Source of the DNA: Malachius bipustulatus
Taxonomy: Eukaryota; Arthropoda; Insecta; Coleoptera; Melyridae
Assembly: GCA_910589415.1 (NCBI GenBank)
Contig: OU342639.1
Span: 24,932,268-24,996,267 of the forward strand
DNA: 64,000 nucleotides
Direction of reading: 5' to 3'
In this document: in pieces, positions 35,936-47,712 of the stretch
How the letters are laid out: each line of letters begins with the position of its first letter
How positions within the stretch are numbered: the first letter of the stretch is position 1
The notes under the pieces: generated by a model
The model's database searches: none
Told to the model about the DNA's origin: nothing
What the model saw: only the letters and a program-made list of their open reading frames with translations
Translations under genes and position numbers: made by a program

Positions 35936-37311
35936 ATACATTATACATTACATTTCAACGACCTTGAAATTATACGCGTTATCTACATTGTACGGAAATA
36001 TATATTTTTTAAGTACCAATGCAGTAATCACATGAAATATTTGGAAATATTGAATCAGTTTTTTATTGCTGCATTTCCCTAAAATTCACTTTATTAAATA
36101 AGTAATAATTCAACCTTCCTTTACCACGGATTTACTTACGCAATTAAACCAGGAAGTAATTTTCGATTAAACCGAATCCTAGGAGGTTTGTATATATGTA
36201 TGTACATACTTATTGCATCATGCATAATGTTACAGGTGTAGCTACTTTTTTTGGACGTTTTTTAGCTCCTGCCTCCTATTTGCTTCTCAATTCTAAAAAT
36301 CTCTGATCAGAAGCAGGTCTTGCTATAATTGTGGGATACATGTATATAAAATTTCAAAAAGAAATTAAAATAAAAGTATGTATATGGAAATGGAACAGTA
36401 GTAGGCTATATACATTTTAATGATATAATACAGGGAATTCTCAGAACCCATCTTTATATCTAAAGAATATAATAATCAAATTTGGCATTCGGTGAAAATT
36501 TTGTATTACATTAATAGTATTAAAACGAATGCGCAAAAGGCGACGATACTTCGAACATGCAACACCTTTTCTGTTTGGGAGATTCCAGCATTTTAGTAGT
36601 CCAGTCAAATAGTAAAAAAATCGATTAATTGTTTAACGAAATCAACAAAAATATTAAAAAGTAGATTAGCACCGGTCGACTTTTGGCGCCTTCTGTATTC
36701 GTACCAAGCAGGCCAAAAAATCTAAAACCGTGCAGATAGTAGAGGAACTCAAAAGCTACAACTTTTTTCCAGTCAAGTTTTCACGCCCGATTGACCTTTT
36801 TGTTGTAAAATCGAAAAAAACATTTACACCCCCTAAAGTGTCATTTCCGAGAATTTGTAACTTTTGAACAATAAGAAGTTGTTGGAAAGTTACTGGATAT
36901 ATTATCCCCCTTAACAATTTTTTTAGTAGTACTTTTTTTTAGCTACAAACGTAATTTACCGAGATACATAATTTCATCCCTTAAATTCAAGATGGCGGCC
37001 ATCGGAATCCGAGGGGGGAACTTGGCTGGGATGCTCTAGTAGCGCCCCATGCCTACCGTTAAAATTTTGTCAAACTTCTAATTAACGCAATTTACAAGTT
37101 GACTCGACTATTATAGTGTCCACCCCAAAAATTAGAAATTAATTATAGAGCCACAAATTGATGAGCCACAAGTTAATTAGCGTCACAATTCCATTAATTA
37201 TTTTCATGTAACTACCCAGATAGTAGTTGTAACAAAAAAAGGCGAAAACCAATGCAATGATTAATTTAATCGTATTCACCATTTAAAAACGAATTGACAG
37301 CATCGACTTAC
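35936..37311. other. Non-coding interval
   Basis: No recognisable gene. At 36690-37030 there is sequence similar in style to foldback arms (caactttttt, tggcggccatcgg) but no partner arm was found. Confidence 0.4.
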
Positions 37312-37400
37312 CCCAATTCTAGAAGATCCAGATGTTCGGAGAGACCTAACATGCTGTATATATTTACCCATTTCTTGTAAGATGATCCCACCTTTTGCAT
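37312..37400 (-). CDS. Possible first coding exon of an unknown minus-strand nested gene
   Basis: On the minus strand an ATG at 37400 opens a frame reading MQKVGSSYKKWVNIYSMLGL and then SEHLDLLEL. It remains open up to a strong donor, G|gtaagt, at 37311; reading through would hit a stop at once (the taa inside gtaagt). A TATA box lies about 110 bp upstream. ATG, open frame, donor and core promoter together are suggestive, but the exon is only 89 nt, no next exon was found, and the peptide is not recognised. A promoter fragment of a retroelement is an alternative. Confidence 0.3.
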
Positions 37401-37510
37401 TCAGTAATAGAAAACAAGGAATAAAGTTGCGAATCCGAATCGATCTCGATCACGACGACTTCCGTTCTCTGGTTCTGCACCGAGTGTGGCCTCTTCTTCT
37501 TCTCGGCAGT

Positions 37511-37520
37511 CTTATATAGC
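37511..37520 (-). promoter_or_regulatory. TATA-box core promoter candidate
   Basis: Minus-strand gctatataag in a locally GC-richer block (37430-37540). A start about 30 bp downstream would fall near 37480, ahead of the ATG at 37400. Confidence 0.35.
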
Positions 37521-37540
37521 TCGCCTCGTGAGAAAATTGG

Positions 37541-38454
37541 TGAACAGCGTGCGTCATTTCCAGTAAAAAAAAAACGAACAACAGAAATAGCTATAATAGA
37601 CATAATGACGCAAAATTAACTTAACCAGGCTTCACACCTATTCGATCACGTAACTAACAATAACTGCTCTAAAACAAAATCAATAAAGAGTCAAATAAAA
37701 ATAATTCATAAGTTCATTACTGAACAGTTTTGAAAATCAAAAAAATTCAGAACTTCCAACATAATTTATGGACTCAAATTCGGAGATCGCAAATTAAAAT
37801 GATCATAAACGACAACAATTAACGTCTTTTGGTGTTGGTGTTTGCAAATACAAAATGCACAACAATTTGAATGGAGTCCAGGTTTTAACTTTATTACCCT
37901 ACAAGTTTATTATTATTGCCTATTATTGACGGCACGCCTTTACCTGCCATACATCATCCCCTGTGTAGAAACTAGCTAATTTTATATCTTAATTTGTGTT
38001 GTGGTATTAATAATGAAAATTTTGGATTGATTTTAGAAAATTCGGGTTTCAAACAGTTTTATTAATAATATTTTTTGTCAACTAAAAAAAAAAACTTGAG
38101 TGCGTCTCGACGCCAAACAGTCTGACGCAATTTTATTTTATTTTTTTCATTATGTTGGGACACCTGTACATACAACCATTTCTCTTATTACAAACAGTAA
38201 TTTGTTAATTATCTTTAATTAAGTTTTAGCGGTGGTTGAATTAATCATTTGATATTACAGTTTGACAGAAAAAACTGATCTTCCTTGAATATAGAATTTA
38301 TGGTTATGGTTTATTGAAGGGCTAAACCGATAATTTACAGCTTGTCAGGTATAGTCCGAGCAGTCATAAAACAGCCGGTGGTCCTAGAAATATTTACATT
38401 TCTGCATGGCAGGTTCCTATTATGAAATACTTGTCCGAGATAAGCATGAAATAT
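37541..38454. other. Non-coding interval
   Basis: No gene recognised; AT-rich, with tattattg runs. A gggacacctgtacat word at 38157-38171 is a weak TACAGGGTG-type terminus. Confidence 0.35.
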
Positions 38455-38676
38455 TCCATTTATACCTTTACTAGAATAACAAAAATCGTCATAATTTAAA
38501 GGGATTTTTGGCAATTTGAAATTATCCGTTATCGACATTTGCTTTTTAAATTTTTTATTTCTAAGCGGATTTCTAATCATAGGTATCTAGAATTTTATTG
38601 ATATAAAAAAAGGGATTTTTTTGGTCCTGATTGGTTTTTCGCGTCCTTGCGCTCAATTAAGCCCACTACTCTGTAT
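38455..38676. repeat. Foldback family E, right-half fragment
   Basis: Shares caaaaatcgtcataattt, tagaattttattgatataaa, ggtttttcgcg and caattaagcccactac with element E1 (around 11610-11740). Ends with ctctgtata. The left half is missing. Confidence 0.55.
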
Positions 38677-38875
38677 ATTAATAAAAAAATCGAAAACAGA
38701 GGAGACGAAAAAGACTATATTATGATATAGCTGACTCGAAGGGAAGTGCTCCCGATCTTCCATCAAACCGCCAAATACTTACCCATGCCATACCAAAGAA
38801 CATCAAACAGAATCGCTATAGAATCACCAAAACCTGGCTACCGATAATTAATATATTGTCAGTATTAACATCAAT

Positions 38876-40036
38876 ACTGATGATATATTGAAGGCAACTG
38901 ATGAGGGCTTATTGACTGTACTTGTCTTGTTGGACTTTTCGAGAGCCTTTGATACGGTGCGTTGTGGCGTGCTTATGCGGGTTTTGAAAAAAATAGGCCT
39001 CTCTGCGGATTCCATAAGGTTGATGCAAAGTTATCTCTCCGATAGATGTCAGAGTGTGAAGGTGGGTTCGTGTGAGTCGGAGCTGGGTAAGATTTCTGCT
39101 GGTGTTCCACAGGGTTCAATTCTAGGACCATTGTTATTCACAATTTATACGAGCTGTTTCCCTCGATGCATAAAATATTGTAAGATGATCATGTATGCTG
39201 ACGATACCCAGCTGTATTATTCATTCAAACCAGACGATGTTTTACAGGCTGTTGCTGGCATTAATGAGGATCTCTTGGGCATATATGAGCACGCTAGAAG
39301 CCTTTGCTTGACTCTCAATCCTTCCAAGTCTCAGAGTATTATTTTTGGTAGACAAGTAATGTGTGATCGTCTCGAGCAGATGGTTAAGCTAGCAATTGAT
39401 GGGGTTGAAATACCTGTTGTTAATACTGTACGGAATCTAGGATTACAGATGGACAACACCTTCCGATATAAAGATCATGTTTCTAAATGTTTGTCGAAAG
39501 CCTATGGATCGTTGAAGCAGTTGTATAGACAGCGGAAGTGTTTGCCTAAGGAAATTAAAATAACTCTCTGTGAATCACTTGTGCTATCGAAGGTTAATTA
39601 TTGCTCTCAAGTTTATTCAGCTTCTCTCGACGGTGAGACTTGTTATAAAATACAGAGACTGCAGAATTCATGCTTACGCTTTATTTTCGGTATTAGAAAA
39701 TATGCACATATTTCCCATAAATTGAAAGAAGTTCAATGGTTGAACATAAAAAATAGATACAAGCTGCAGGCTCTTAGTCTTTTCCACTCAATCATTCTTT
39801 TCAGAACCCCGGCCTATTTATATAGGAAAATCACTTTCCGTACCGATGTTCACAACATAAATATCAGAAGGAAGCATCTGATCACACCTCCTGTTCATAG
39901 GCTTTCTTTATATGAACGCTCTTTCACCTACTGTGTTAGTAAGTTATACAATGACCTACCAGACGAATTTAAAACAATTGCGAACATCAACAGGTTTAAG
40001 AGGAGGGTTTTTGATTTGTTGTTTCGGGTCCAATGA
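38876..40036 (+). CDS. Non-LTR retrotransposon reverse transcriptase, 5'-truncated but open
   Basis: This is the longest ORF of the window: about 387 codons with no internal stop. It encodes the palm and thumb of a non-LTR reverse transcriptase: LLDFSRAFDTV (first catalytic Asp), AGVPQGSILGPLLFTIY, MYADDTQLYY (catalytic Asp-Asp), LTLNPSKSQSIIFG and VRNLGLQMDNTF. A long C-terminal part ends ..LPDEFKTIANINRFKRRVFD. It copies its own RNA at a nicked chromosomal target. The endonuclease, ORF1 and the finger part of the RT are missing, so it starts mid-protein. The layout and the ATT-repeat tail suggest a CR1/L2/Jockey-like clade. The intact frame suggests a recent insertion. It lies in sense orientation in the Osa intron. 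Confidence 0.9.
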   Translation, partial: TDDILKATDEGLLTVLVLLDFSRAFDTVRCGVLMRVLKKIGLSADSIRLMQSYLSDRCQSVKVGSCESELGKISAGVPQGSILGPLLFTIYTSCFPRCIKYCKMIMYADDTQLYYSFKPDDVLQAVAGINEDLLGIYEHARSLCLTLNPSKSQSIIFGRQVMCDRLEQMVKLAIDGVEIPVVNTVRNLGLQMDNTFRYKDHVSKCLSKAYGSLKQLYRQRKCLPKEIKITLCESLVLSKVNYCSQVYSASLDGETCYKIQRLQNSCLRFIFGIRKYAHISHKLKEVQWLNIKNRYKLQALSLFHSIILFRTPAYLYRKITFRTDVHNINIRRKHLITPPVHRLSLYERSFTYCVSKLYNDLPDEFKTIANINRFKRRVFDLLFRVQ

Positions 40037-40383
40037 GTGACTAGGCTAACTGTTTTTCTCTTGTTTTTTTTTCTTTCTTTTTCTTTTTTATTTTTTCTTT
40101 TCTTCTTCTTTTATTCTTCCTTTACCTTTTCGTTCTTATTTCTCTCTTTTCTTTTCTTTGCTTCTTTTTCTTTTGCTTGACAAACATGCTCACTGGGCGC
40201 TGTAACGTGTTTGTAGTGTATATATAACCAGGGTTTAAGTGGAAGAGCAGTGTCCGCTGATTATGTCAGTAGCATGCTGAACTTCGCCCTGAGGTTGAGA
40301 CTAGATGCGTCTTCGTTTTTCTCTCAGCATATCTTTATGTAAATAGATTATGGATAGAGATGTAATTCTATCTCAATAAAGAC

Positions 40384-40413
<30 letters not shown>
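40037..40413 (+). mobile_element. 3' untranslated region and (ATT)n tail of the reverse-transcriptase element
   Basis: A T/C-rich tract (40068-40180) is followed by a non-repetitive stretch, tctcaataaagac, and about ten ATT units (40384-40413), a typical short-microsatellite tail. The 9-bp word taacatcaa lies just before the coding fragment (38866-38874) and right after the tail (40414-40422), a candidate target duplication. This would put the insertion at 38875-40413. Confidence 0.75.
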
Positions 40414-40414
<1 letters not shown>

Positions 40415-40422
40415 AACATCAA

Positions 40423-40560
40423 AAGCAATTTTCGGTAATTAAGAACATCAAAAGCAATGTTTCTCAAAACTAAATACATATTAAAATATCGAATATAACT
40501 AGGTAGGTATAAAATATATAAACAACCAATATCAATTATGTTATAGTCCTGTTACTATAA
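40423..40560. other. Spacer
   Basis: A direct repeat aacatcaaaagcaat occurs at about 40416 and 40444. Nothing else seen. Confidence 0.35.
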
Positions 40561-40774
40561 TAGGAAGGCGAATTAATTCTTACTGCGCAGAAAGGGTGGA
40601 TATCGTCTCCGACTCCGTAAATATTTGTTGTCCAATATCAACAATATTAGTCTGTGTCCACGTTAAAAAAACAACCAACCAGATAAGGCTGATAAGAGTA
40701 TCTCCGCCGTTCATCGAACGTGTAGGTAAATGCCTACTAATGGACATAGTTCACGTCCAGCCTTCGCCTTCCTA
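40561..40774. mobile_element. 214-bp MITE with TAA target duplication
   Basis: Ends taggaaggcgaa and ttcgccttccta are perfect inverted repeats of 12 bp. TAA lies directly outside both ends (40558-40560 and 40775-40777), a 3-bp TWA duplication typical of PIF/Harbinger-type elements. The interior shows no coding content. Confidence 0.68.
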
Positions 40775-41879
40775 TAAAAATCAGACAGTACATACATTAA
40801 GTAGCATTTGAAATATAATATTTTTTAAATTAATTTTTCTGTAACAGCTAGACTTTGGTTTGATAATCAGGTGAAATATTTGTTGGCTTAAAATGAATAG
40901 ACGTTCCTAATAACAATTTCATAATTATGCAGTAGAACTAAGCGAAGGAGACGTTATCACGTTTTTATGTTGATATTGATGTTATGAAGAACATAATTTT
41001 TATTAATGTTATGTGGAAACTTCAAAGATAATAACGGTGTTTAAAAATATAAAAATAACAAGTTAAGTTAATGGTCCTGATTTCACACTTTGACCCGGTT
41101 GCAGGAACGTAATTTCCTGATAAGCCCGATAATAGCTGATTTTACAATGCACTGTGTTATCTAAATATCGGCCTGCCATTACAAGAAATACACTTGAGAC
41201 TTGAATAGGCAAAAATGTAATGATTTATGATTAAAAGCGTTGATATTGCATTACGGAACTCACTTAATCTACGAAAATTGATACTTACAATAGTTTATTT
41301 ACGAGTGATTCATAAAATGCACTTTTTTTAGACGTTTCTTTTAGTTCATAAAATGTATGATTATCATGAAGAGTGCATAAAGTAAAAACGGGTGAAATAA
41401 AGTGTCGTAGGGTTCTTTATTTAACGCTTTTACCATAATCTGACACGTCACAGCATGCCGGCCAGTCAACGATTAAGTACAAATTCTAGTGTACTTAATG
41501 TGTTGTTATGACAGTGGCATATAAAAGTTATGTTTGTGTGTGCTGTTTTTCTCTATCTTGCGCCGTTTTCGTTGTAAAATTGCGTTTTTCACCTGTTTAT
41601 ATTTCACAAACTTCTGAATTTAAACACCAACTACTGTAAAAACCAATCTTGTTTTTTCTTCTCAGACAATCTAAAAATGCAATAACACAGGAGCATTCCA
41701 TTAAAAAAAAAAACATAACTTTGATACTCCACCATTATATGGGTCATTCTGTATACTCCAAAATAATTTACATTATGGCAATTTTTGATCCTGTACTTGA
41801 ATTTGCAGTTTTTTTTTTTTTTTTATCCATCGTTTGGTCTACAGATGAGACCACTTCGGATGAGCTGGAACTCCCTGCA
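40775..41879. other. Non-coding interval with MITE relic
   Basis: Around 41095-41190 the words cccggttgca, ctgattttacaatgc and tgttatctaaat parallel the MITE at 47713-47951, so a diverged relic of that family is likely. A 16-T run lies near 41808-41824. No gene. Confidence 0.4.
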
Positions 41880-43013
41880 TGGTGGTAATAAAAATTACCA
41901 ATAATCTGAAGAGAGTAGTTACCTACCATAAATTCTTAAGTAGCCTAATTTAACAATCCCCAATGTAGTGATTGAACTCGATTGGGTATTCTTCTGACTG
42001 TTTACTTAGGATTTATGGTAGATATCTAACCCATTCAGATGGGCGATACCGAGTTGGGCCAAGAACGTTGTTCTTCGATAATAATGCTAGAGCTCAGTTG
42101 GGCAAAAAACGAGAAATGAGGGGATTATCCCAGATAATGAAACATAACTGGCCAGGCAAGAAATACCTATGAGGTCTTTCCCATTTAAATAGCAGCATTG
42201 CCAGATTTATTTTGAATAACTGCCACTTGTTCAGAACTAATAAGAGTGACTATAAGTGACAATTTTCACTATTAGCCAATTGAAAAACTAATACCAGTAT
42301 CTATATAGTAATTGATTACTTTTTATGGTTTATTTGAGTATAGGTACCTATAGCAGCGACCTCTACTTGTATATTGATGATGTTTCATGTTTCTGTAGCT
42401 GTTTAGTGTAAAATAATAATGCACTATATTCTTGATGTATTTCCTAGAGTTTACAAAAGTTTTTTTTTTCGAAAACTCACAAATAAGAAAGTTATAAGCC
42501 TTCAAAGTTCTCTTAATTCTTTGCGCATAATTTCCTGACACCCGTATTTATTTATTTATTTTTATTTTTATTTAATGTAAAATTTAGGAATTTCTGTTAA
42601 ATCTGGCAATGTAGTTATAAAAATGACTCGAAAAATAACCAACCAAGTTTCCACTGGCATCAACGGTACCTAGAAATTTTTGGCCCAATTGAACTGTAGG
42701 ATTATAAAATCCCCCATGGATTCGAAAGGTCACTCATGCAGTAATATGGCCCAACTCGGAAACACCGATTCAGATTATTGGTCACTCTTATAATTATAAA
42801 GTCATTTAAATATAAATATTTTGTGTACTTATTTTATTTAATTAACGGCTTCTAATTAGTTTTTTGATGGCCGAACGGAATAAAATTAATTGAACTGATT
42901 ATGCCATTCTATGGTCCTAGGCATATTAATTACACGAATTCTTAAAGTTTCAATTTTTTATCTATGAAATAAGCCTGTATTTCGGGGCTGGACAAAAGTG
43001 ACGGACTTTATAT
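41880..43013. repeat. Foldback family A, copy 4, interrupted
   Basis: The central family A words (taataaaaa..ccaataatctgaag, tttatggta) lie at 41886-42030. The right arm resumes at 42776 (tattggtcact) and continues through ttctaattagttttttgat to tcaattttttatct and the end near 43013. The left arm is missing. The gap between 42040 and 42768 is a separate transposon. Confidence 0.72.
42041..42767. mobile_element. 727-bp DNA element with 8-bp target duplication
   Basis: Flanked by attcagat on both sides (42033-42040, 42768-42775); family A sequence is continuous across the site once it is removed. The ends are inverted: left ...ccgagttgggcc (42049-42060), right ggcccaactcgg (42748-42759), with diverged outer bases. 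An 8-bp duplication fits hAT-type mobilisation. At about 42450-42545 it contains gaaagttataagcc and tttcctgacacccgtat, a piece of family C, so it has itself served as a target. No transposase. Confidence 0.8.
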
Positions 43014-43059
43014 AGAGGGTTAATTATTTTTTTATGTGGCAGTGAAACAATTCATATAA

Positions 43060-44165
43060 AGAATATCAAGATCAAATAATGTTTTTATTCACAGCAAAAC
43101 ATATGTTTCTACTTTTAGGTTTTTCATCATAAAATGCTGTTTTTCTCGAAAACGGTTCACATTAGAGTACCTATTTGACCAAGAGCACCTTTTTTGTGTA
43201 GAAAACATTGACAGTTTATAATATGCTTTCACAACGCCAATTTTCCCAGTGTGGTAGAAATTAGGGGCAAAAAAATTTCAAACAATACCAAAAATCTCCG
43301 CCGCTGCCATATGGAAAGGAATTTAAGTATGTAAATAATATAATTGATAAGATGTGTACAAAAATTAAATTGATAATTGTTTACATCTGCGGCTCCTAAG
43401 TTTCATCAATTTTTTCGGGACCGAGGAGCGAAATAGGGGTGCTGGGTGGGTAAGAAGCTAAAAACAGCCATTGCAAACTAATATTAAGGTCACAACTAAG
43501 GCCTCTTTGGCACTACGGTCGAATTTCTATTTTTTTTTCTTCACTTTCATGGCAAGGAATATCTTCGAGATTAACAGTAGCACGGTTTTTATTTTGAATT
43601 TTGCATTTATTTTGCATTTATATATCAAAAATCGTAACATCAATTCCTGTGATCTTTTCACGATATGAATAAGCGGATGTATTGCGTGTATGTGCCTGTA
43701 TTCGTTTCGAAGCGCTTTGCTTTGTTCTCAAGTGGTTATTTCCCATAGACTCGATGTATAATCATCGCAACTGCCAGGTCCGTACTTTCATTGCACTCTC
43801 AAAACCATGTTTTTAGGTCGTTTTGTGGCTTCCCCTTTCATTTGCAAAGCATATGGAATACCTTCCTGGTGTTACTATAATAGGTATGTTCTCCATCTCC
43901 ACCCCTATAAAGGTGCCATAGTGAAACTGTAGGAGCCGCGGATGTAAATAATTACCATTAAATTTTATATCTCAATCGGTTCCTGAGCAATCGTCAAAAA
44001 ACTAAAAAAAAAAAAAAAAATTGACACCGCCTGTATCCGGAAAACGGTGCATTTGCGGACCCACGTAATTAATGGGAACTTTTTTTCTCAAAACGCGCCA
44101 AGGAAAATAACACGTTTCATTTTCTCACATTATTTGAAACATCCTGTATAAAGAGAGACAAAGCG
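43060..44165. repeat. Diverged ~1.1-kb foldback
   Basis: The words tttacatctgcggctcctaa and aggggtg (43380-43440) pair with caccccta and ggagccgcggatgtaaat (43895-43951) around a centre near 43665. The right end near 44145 reads catcctgtata, a TACAGGGTG-type terminus. The left end is not clear. Confidence 0.6.
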
Positions 44166-45509
44166 TTAGTTGTTATTGTTATCTCCTGGTTCCGTCGAAC
44201 AACTATAGCACCACGGAGGCTGGTAAAGACATCGACAACAATAATAATAATAACACTTCGCATGGTCTTCGGGTTGTTTTAATAATAATTATTGTCCTTG
44301 GATTAGATTAGTGCGATGATTAGATTGGCTATCGCTGAATTTAATAGTTAGTTGCCCATTCATACACAACACTCGTCAGGAATTACGTAATTAGGAGAGT
44401 GAATAGAGCTGTGGCTGGCGTGTAATGTGATTTACGTTGATGCAGGTCATGTACCTACTGTGACCTGAAATGTGAAATGAGATATACGCTGGCCGTCCTT
44501 CCGAGTTTAATAATCAATAAAATTACATTGCAATGTTTTAAAAAGTGAACCACGCCAAGTGAAATGATTAAATGATTTCTGATAAGGAGAGAAGTTCATT
44601 GCTTTCGGTTGTTAGTTGGTGATTCGAATAATAATTAATTATTATTAATACACTTGATGATAATTGCTACCAATTTCCGGAAGAACATGTCGTAATTTTC
44701 TCGCTGTTTACCGATCTATCGATCAGAATATTATTATGTATTAAGCTATTAAGCCTGTCGCACGTGCACACACATCTGACGAACGTTTTTATTCTTTCTC
44801 GTTGATGGCGAAGACATTTTGTCATGTGTGAAGGAAGATATTACGTATAATAGCGACCGTAAGGAAATTTTTTACATGCGAACGTGAGCAAATACTTTCC
44901 ATCGGTTGTTGGTATATTGTAGGTATAGGTATTATTAAAAAGGATCAAAGAGGAAATCCGATACATACCACCTATACAAACCAATGGAAACATTTCAATG
45001 TAGGCGAGTATAGATGGATAGACGCAGAGCAAGTTAGGCAATAATTGAACCCAGATTTATTAGTCAGATGTGCTATAGCCTAAACACAATGTGACATTTC
45101 TTGAAATTTAGGTTCTAAATAATTCAACTTGTGTGGTGGTTGAATATTTCTAGCGAGGTGAAATTAATACTATTCGACTAACGTGCATGTTGTGTGTCTC
45201 ATTGCTGGATTTAAATAAGTCACATGAGTCATTATCTCGATCCTTAAGAATAGCAGGTTTCCCTTATAGTAAGAGTGCCAATTTTGCACGTACCTATAGG
45301 TATAAAAGTTAGCAGGACAACTTGCTCAAATGAGAAAGTTATTATAGCGGAAATTTGTCGCTAATTATTCGCGGTGAAACTGATTTTGTCGCCGTTGTAG
45401 TTTTTTTTTTTAACCAAGGTGTCTTGCTAAGTTGATATAAATTTAGCAGGACAACTATAACAAAAAAAAATTTACATTCATAAACTATCTAAAATTACTG
45501 ACAGCGGGT
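44166..45509. other. Non-coding interval
   Basis: No gene recognised. From about 45270 the words agttgatataaatttagcag and gtcgct appear, linking it to the foldback at 46775-48535. Confidence 0.4.
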
Positions 45510-45510
45510 A

Positions 45511-45710
45511 TTTTAAAGCCTCATTAAGTTAACGGGCAGATTTCTGTGGCCATTTCTGAAGAAGATATCGTGTCTAAGTGGAAATTTTTTAAAAATTTAT
45601 CTATTCTTGACAGGACAGTTATTACAAAAATGTTAATAAAAGTCATTTGACGTCGATATTAGCTTCAAAAACGAGCACAGAAATCTGCCCTTTAGCCTAA
45701 TGAGCCTTTA
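45511..45710. repeat. Short foldback next to family D copy 2
   Basis: cctcattaagttaacgggca followed by gatttctgtgg (45521-45551) is inverted as cacagaaatctgccctttag followed by cctaatgagcc (45676-45706). About 30 bp per arm with an AT-rich loop. Confidence 0.7.
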
Positions 45711-46696
45711 TACAGGGTTAGAACTATTTAAAGGGCCACTACAGGGATATCCTAAACCATTGAAGATACGAGGTCGGTTAAATTAGAGAAAAGTTGCGCT
45801 ATTTTGTGGCCATCTCGAATCCGTCAAAACATGCAAGATATCTGTGACTGTTCCTGAAATATCCTGAAAAAACTAAAAAAAATTTTTTGTCATATCTTTC
45901 TTACAATTGGAAACTAATTAATAATTTTTCGTAGGCTTACATAAGCCGTTATGAGCTATTTCTCTGACGTTTCAAAAATTTTCAAAAGCCGACTAGATCC
46001 CAGAGTTTTCATAGTCAACTTTCGTTTTTCTTATGGCCGCCATATAATTTTTTTTATGTAATTCGATAAGAAAAAAATAATAGAAACCAAAAATTAATAA
46101 ACTTCAGATAAAAAAATTGGAAAATTTTTATTCTTTTTTTTTTCAAAGAAAAACAGAAAATTTGTCGCTGAAATAGGTCAATATAAAGTCATACTGCTTG
46201 CCTTATAGTTTTTTAATTTCTCTATGATATTCGGTCTAAAAATTGTCTTTTTTTAGAACAAAAAAGAACAAAAATTTTTTTAAATTATTTTTCAAAGTTT
46301 ATTAATTTTTGGTTTCCATTATTTTTTTCTTATCGAACGACATAAAAAATAATATGGCGGCCATGAGAAAACCGAAAGTTGACTATGAAAACTCTGGGAT
46401 CTCATCGGCTTTGAAATTTTTTGAAACGTCAGATTAATAGCTCATAATGGCTTATGTAAGCCTACAAAAAATTATTCGTTAATTTCTAATAACAAAAAAG
46501 ATATGACGAAAATAAGATTTCTCGATTTTTCAGTTTTTTCAGGATATTTCAGGAACGGTCACGGATATCTTGCATGTTTTGACGGATTCGAGATGGCCAC
46601 AAAATAGTGCCAGTTTTCTCTAATTTAACCGACCTCGTATCTTCAATGGTTTAGGATATCCCTGTAGTGGCCCTTTAAATAGTTCTAACGCTGTAA
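45711..46696. repeat. Foldback element, family D, copy 2
   Basis: Left end tacagggttagaactattta, then aagggccactacagggatat; right end atatccctgtagtggccctt, then taaatagttctaacgctgta. The arms pair closely over most of their length (about 480 bp each), including gaggtcggttaaatt and cttatggccgccat on both sides. Better preserved than copy 1 at 10095-11057. No coding content. Confidence 0.9.
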
Positions 46697-47071
46697 TATT
46701 GGCTGTTAATCTTTTTGACGCTAATTAGTTGCGATGGAATAATTTCAATTTTTTTTTTTTGTTTAATGACACGTTGCACTGTTAAGGTAATATCAACTTA
46801 TTAGCGGGGCAACAATGTTAAAAAAATAAAAAAAATATATATAATAAAATACTTTTATAGATCGTAGTTTTTTTGTGCTAATTAGTTACGAAGAGACTGA
46901 CTCTTATTAAAAAAAAAACTTTTATTGATAAAGATAATCAGAGGCTAAGAAAAAGGGTTTCACTCTGTGTGTTTTGGGCGAAAAGATCTGTAATCATTGA
47001 AAACGTTAACAAACAGAGCGGACAAATCAATTTTTTTCACGAATAATTGAAACGAAGCGAACACAATACAT

Positions 47072-47416
47072 AAGCTGCGTACTCACTAGAGCACGAGCCC
47101 CGAACGAGCGCCCCGAACAGAGCTGAACCGCTCAGATGTGGACGGGCATCCGAACAGAGCCAAGCACGCTCAGGTTGTTCGGCGAACGTGCTCAGACCGA
47201 TCCGAGCTCTGTCGGTACATCAAAGGATGTTCGCGTTCAGTCTGGACGGGATTAACCAGCTCTACTGCCAAACTAATGTATCTACGAACAACTGGATCAG
47301 TGCCGAACCGAATGCTCGTTCGGGGCTCGGGTGAAAAATATAAACGCCCCGAATGCTCGGCTCTGCTCTGTTCGGCGCGCTTGTTCGGGGCAAATGCTCT
47401 AATGAGTACGCAGCTT
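47072..47416. mobile_element. GC-rich 345-bp MITE
   Basis: Ends aagctgcgtactcactagag and ctctaatgagtacgcagctt are inverted repeats with one mismatch, and the similarity continues into gccccgaac-type words. It is clearly GC-richer than the surrounding sequence and contains repeated ttcgg/ccgaac words in both orientations. The 131-codon ORF here is a symmetry artefact. No sure target duplication. Confidence 0.78.
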
Positions 47417-47712
47417 TATTCATACGCACTTTTTTTGTTCAACTATAAAGCTTTTTTGTATGGTTACTATTTTCTATCAATATTTTCTTCGTCTGGGAAT
47501 TTGTCATTCAGTCCGTTTCAATTATTCGCGTGAAAAATAAATTTGTCGCTCTGCATTCGTTGATGTTTTTTGATTATCGATCTTGATATTGAGAGATATT
47601 CTTTTCCTTAGCCGCTGATAATGCGTATCAATATATTCTTCGTCTGGGAATTTGTCGCTCTGCATTTGTTGATGTTTTTTTTAAATTAACGATTTTTTCG
47701 CCTGAACACACA

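Noticed and set aside
47138..47533. 131-codon ORF
   Set aside because: Arises from the GC-rich symmetrical MITE and runs out of its end; not a protein gene.
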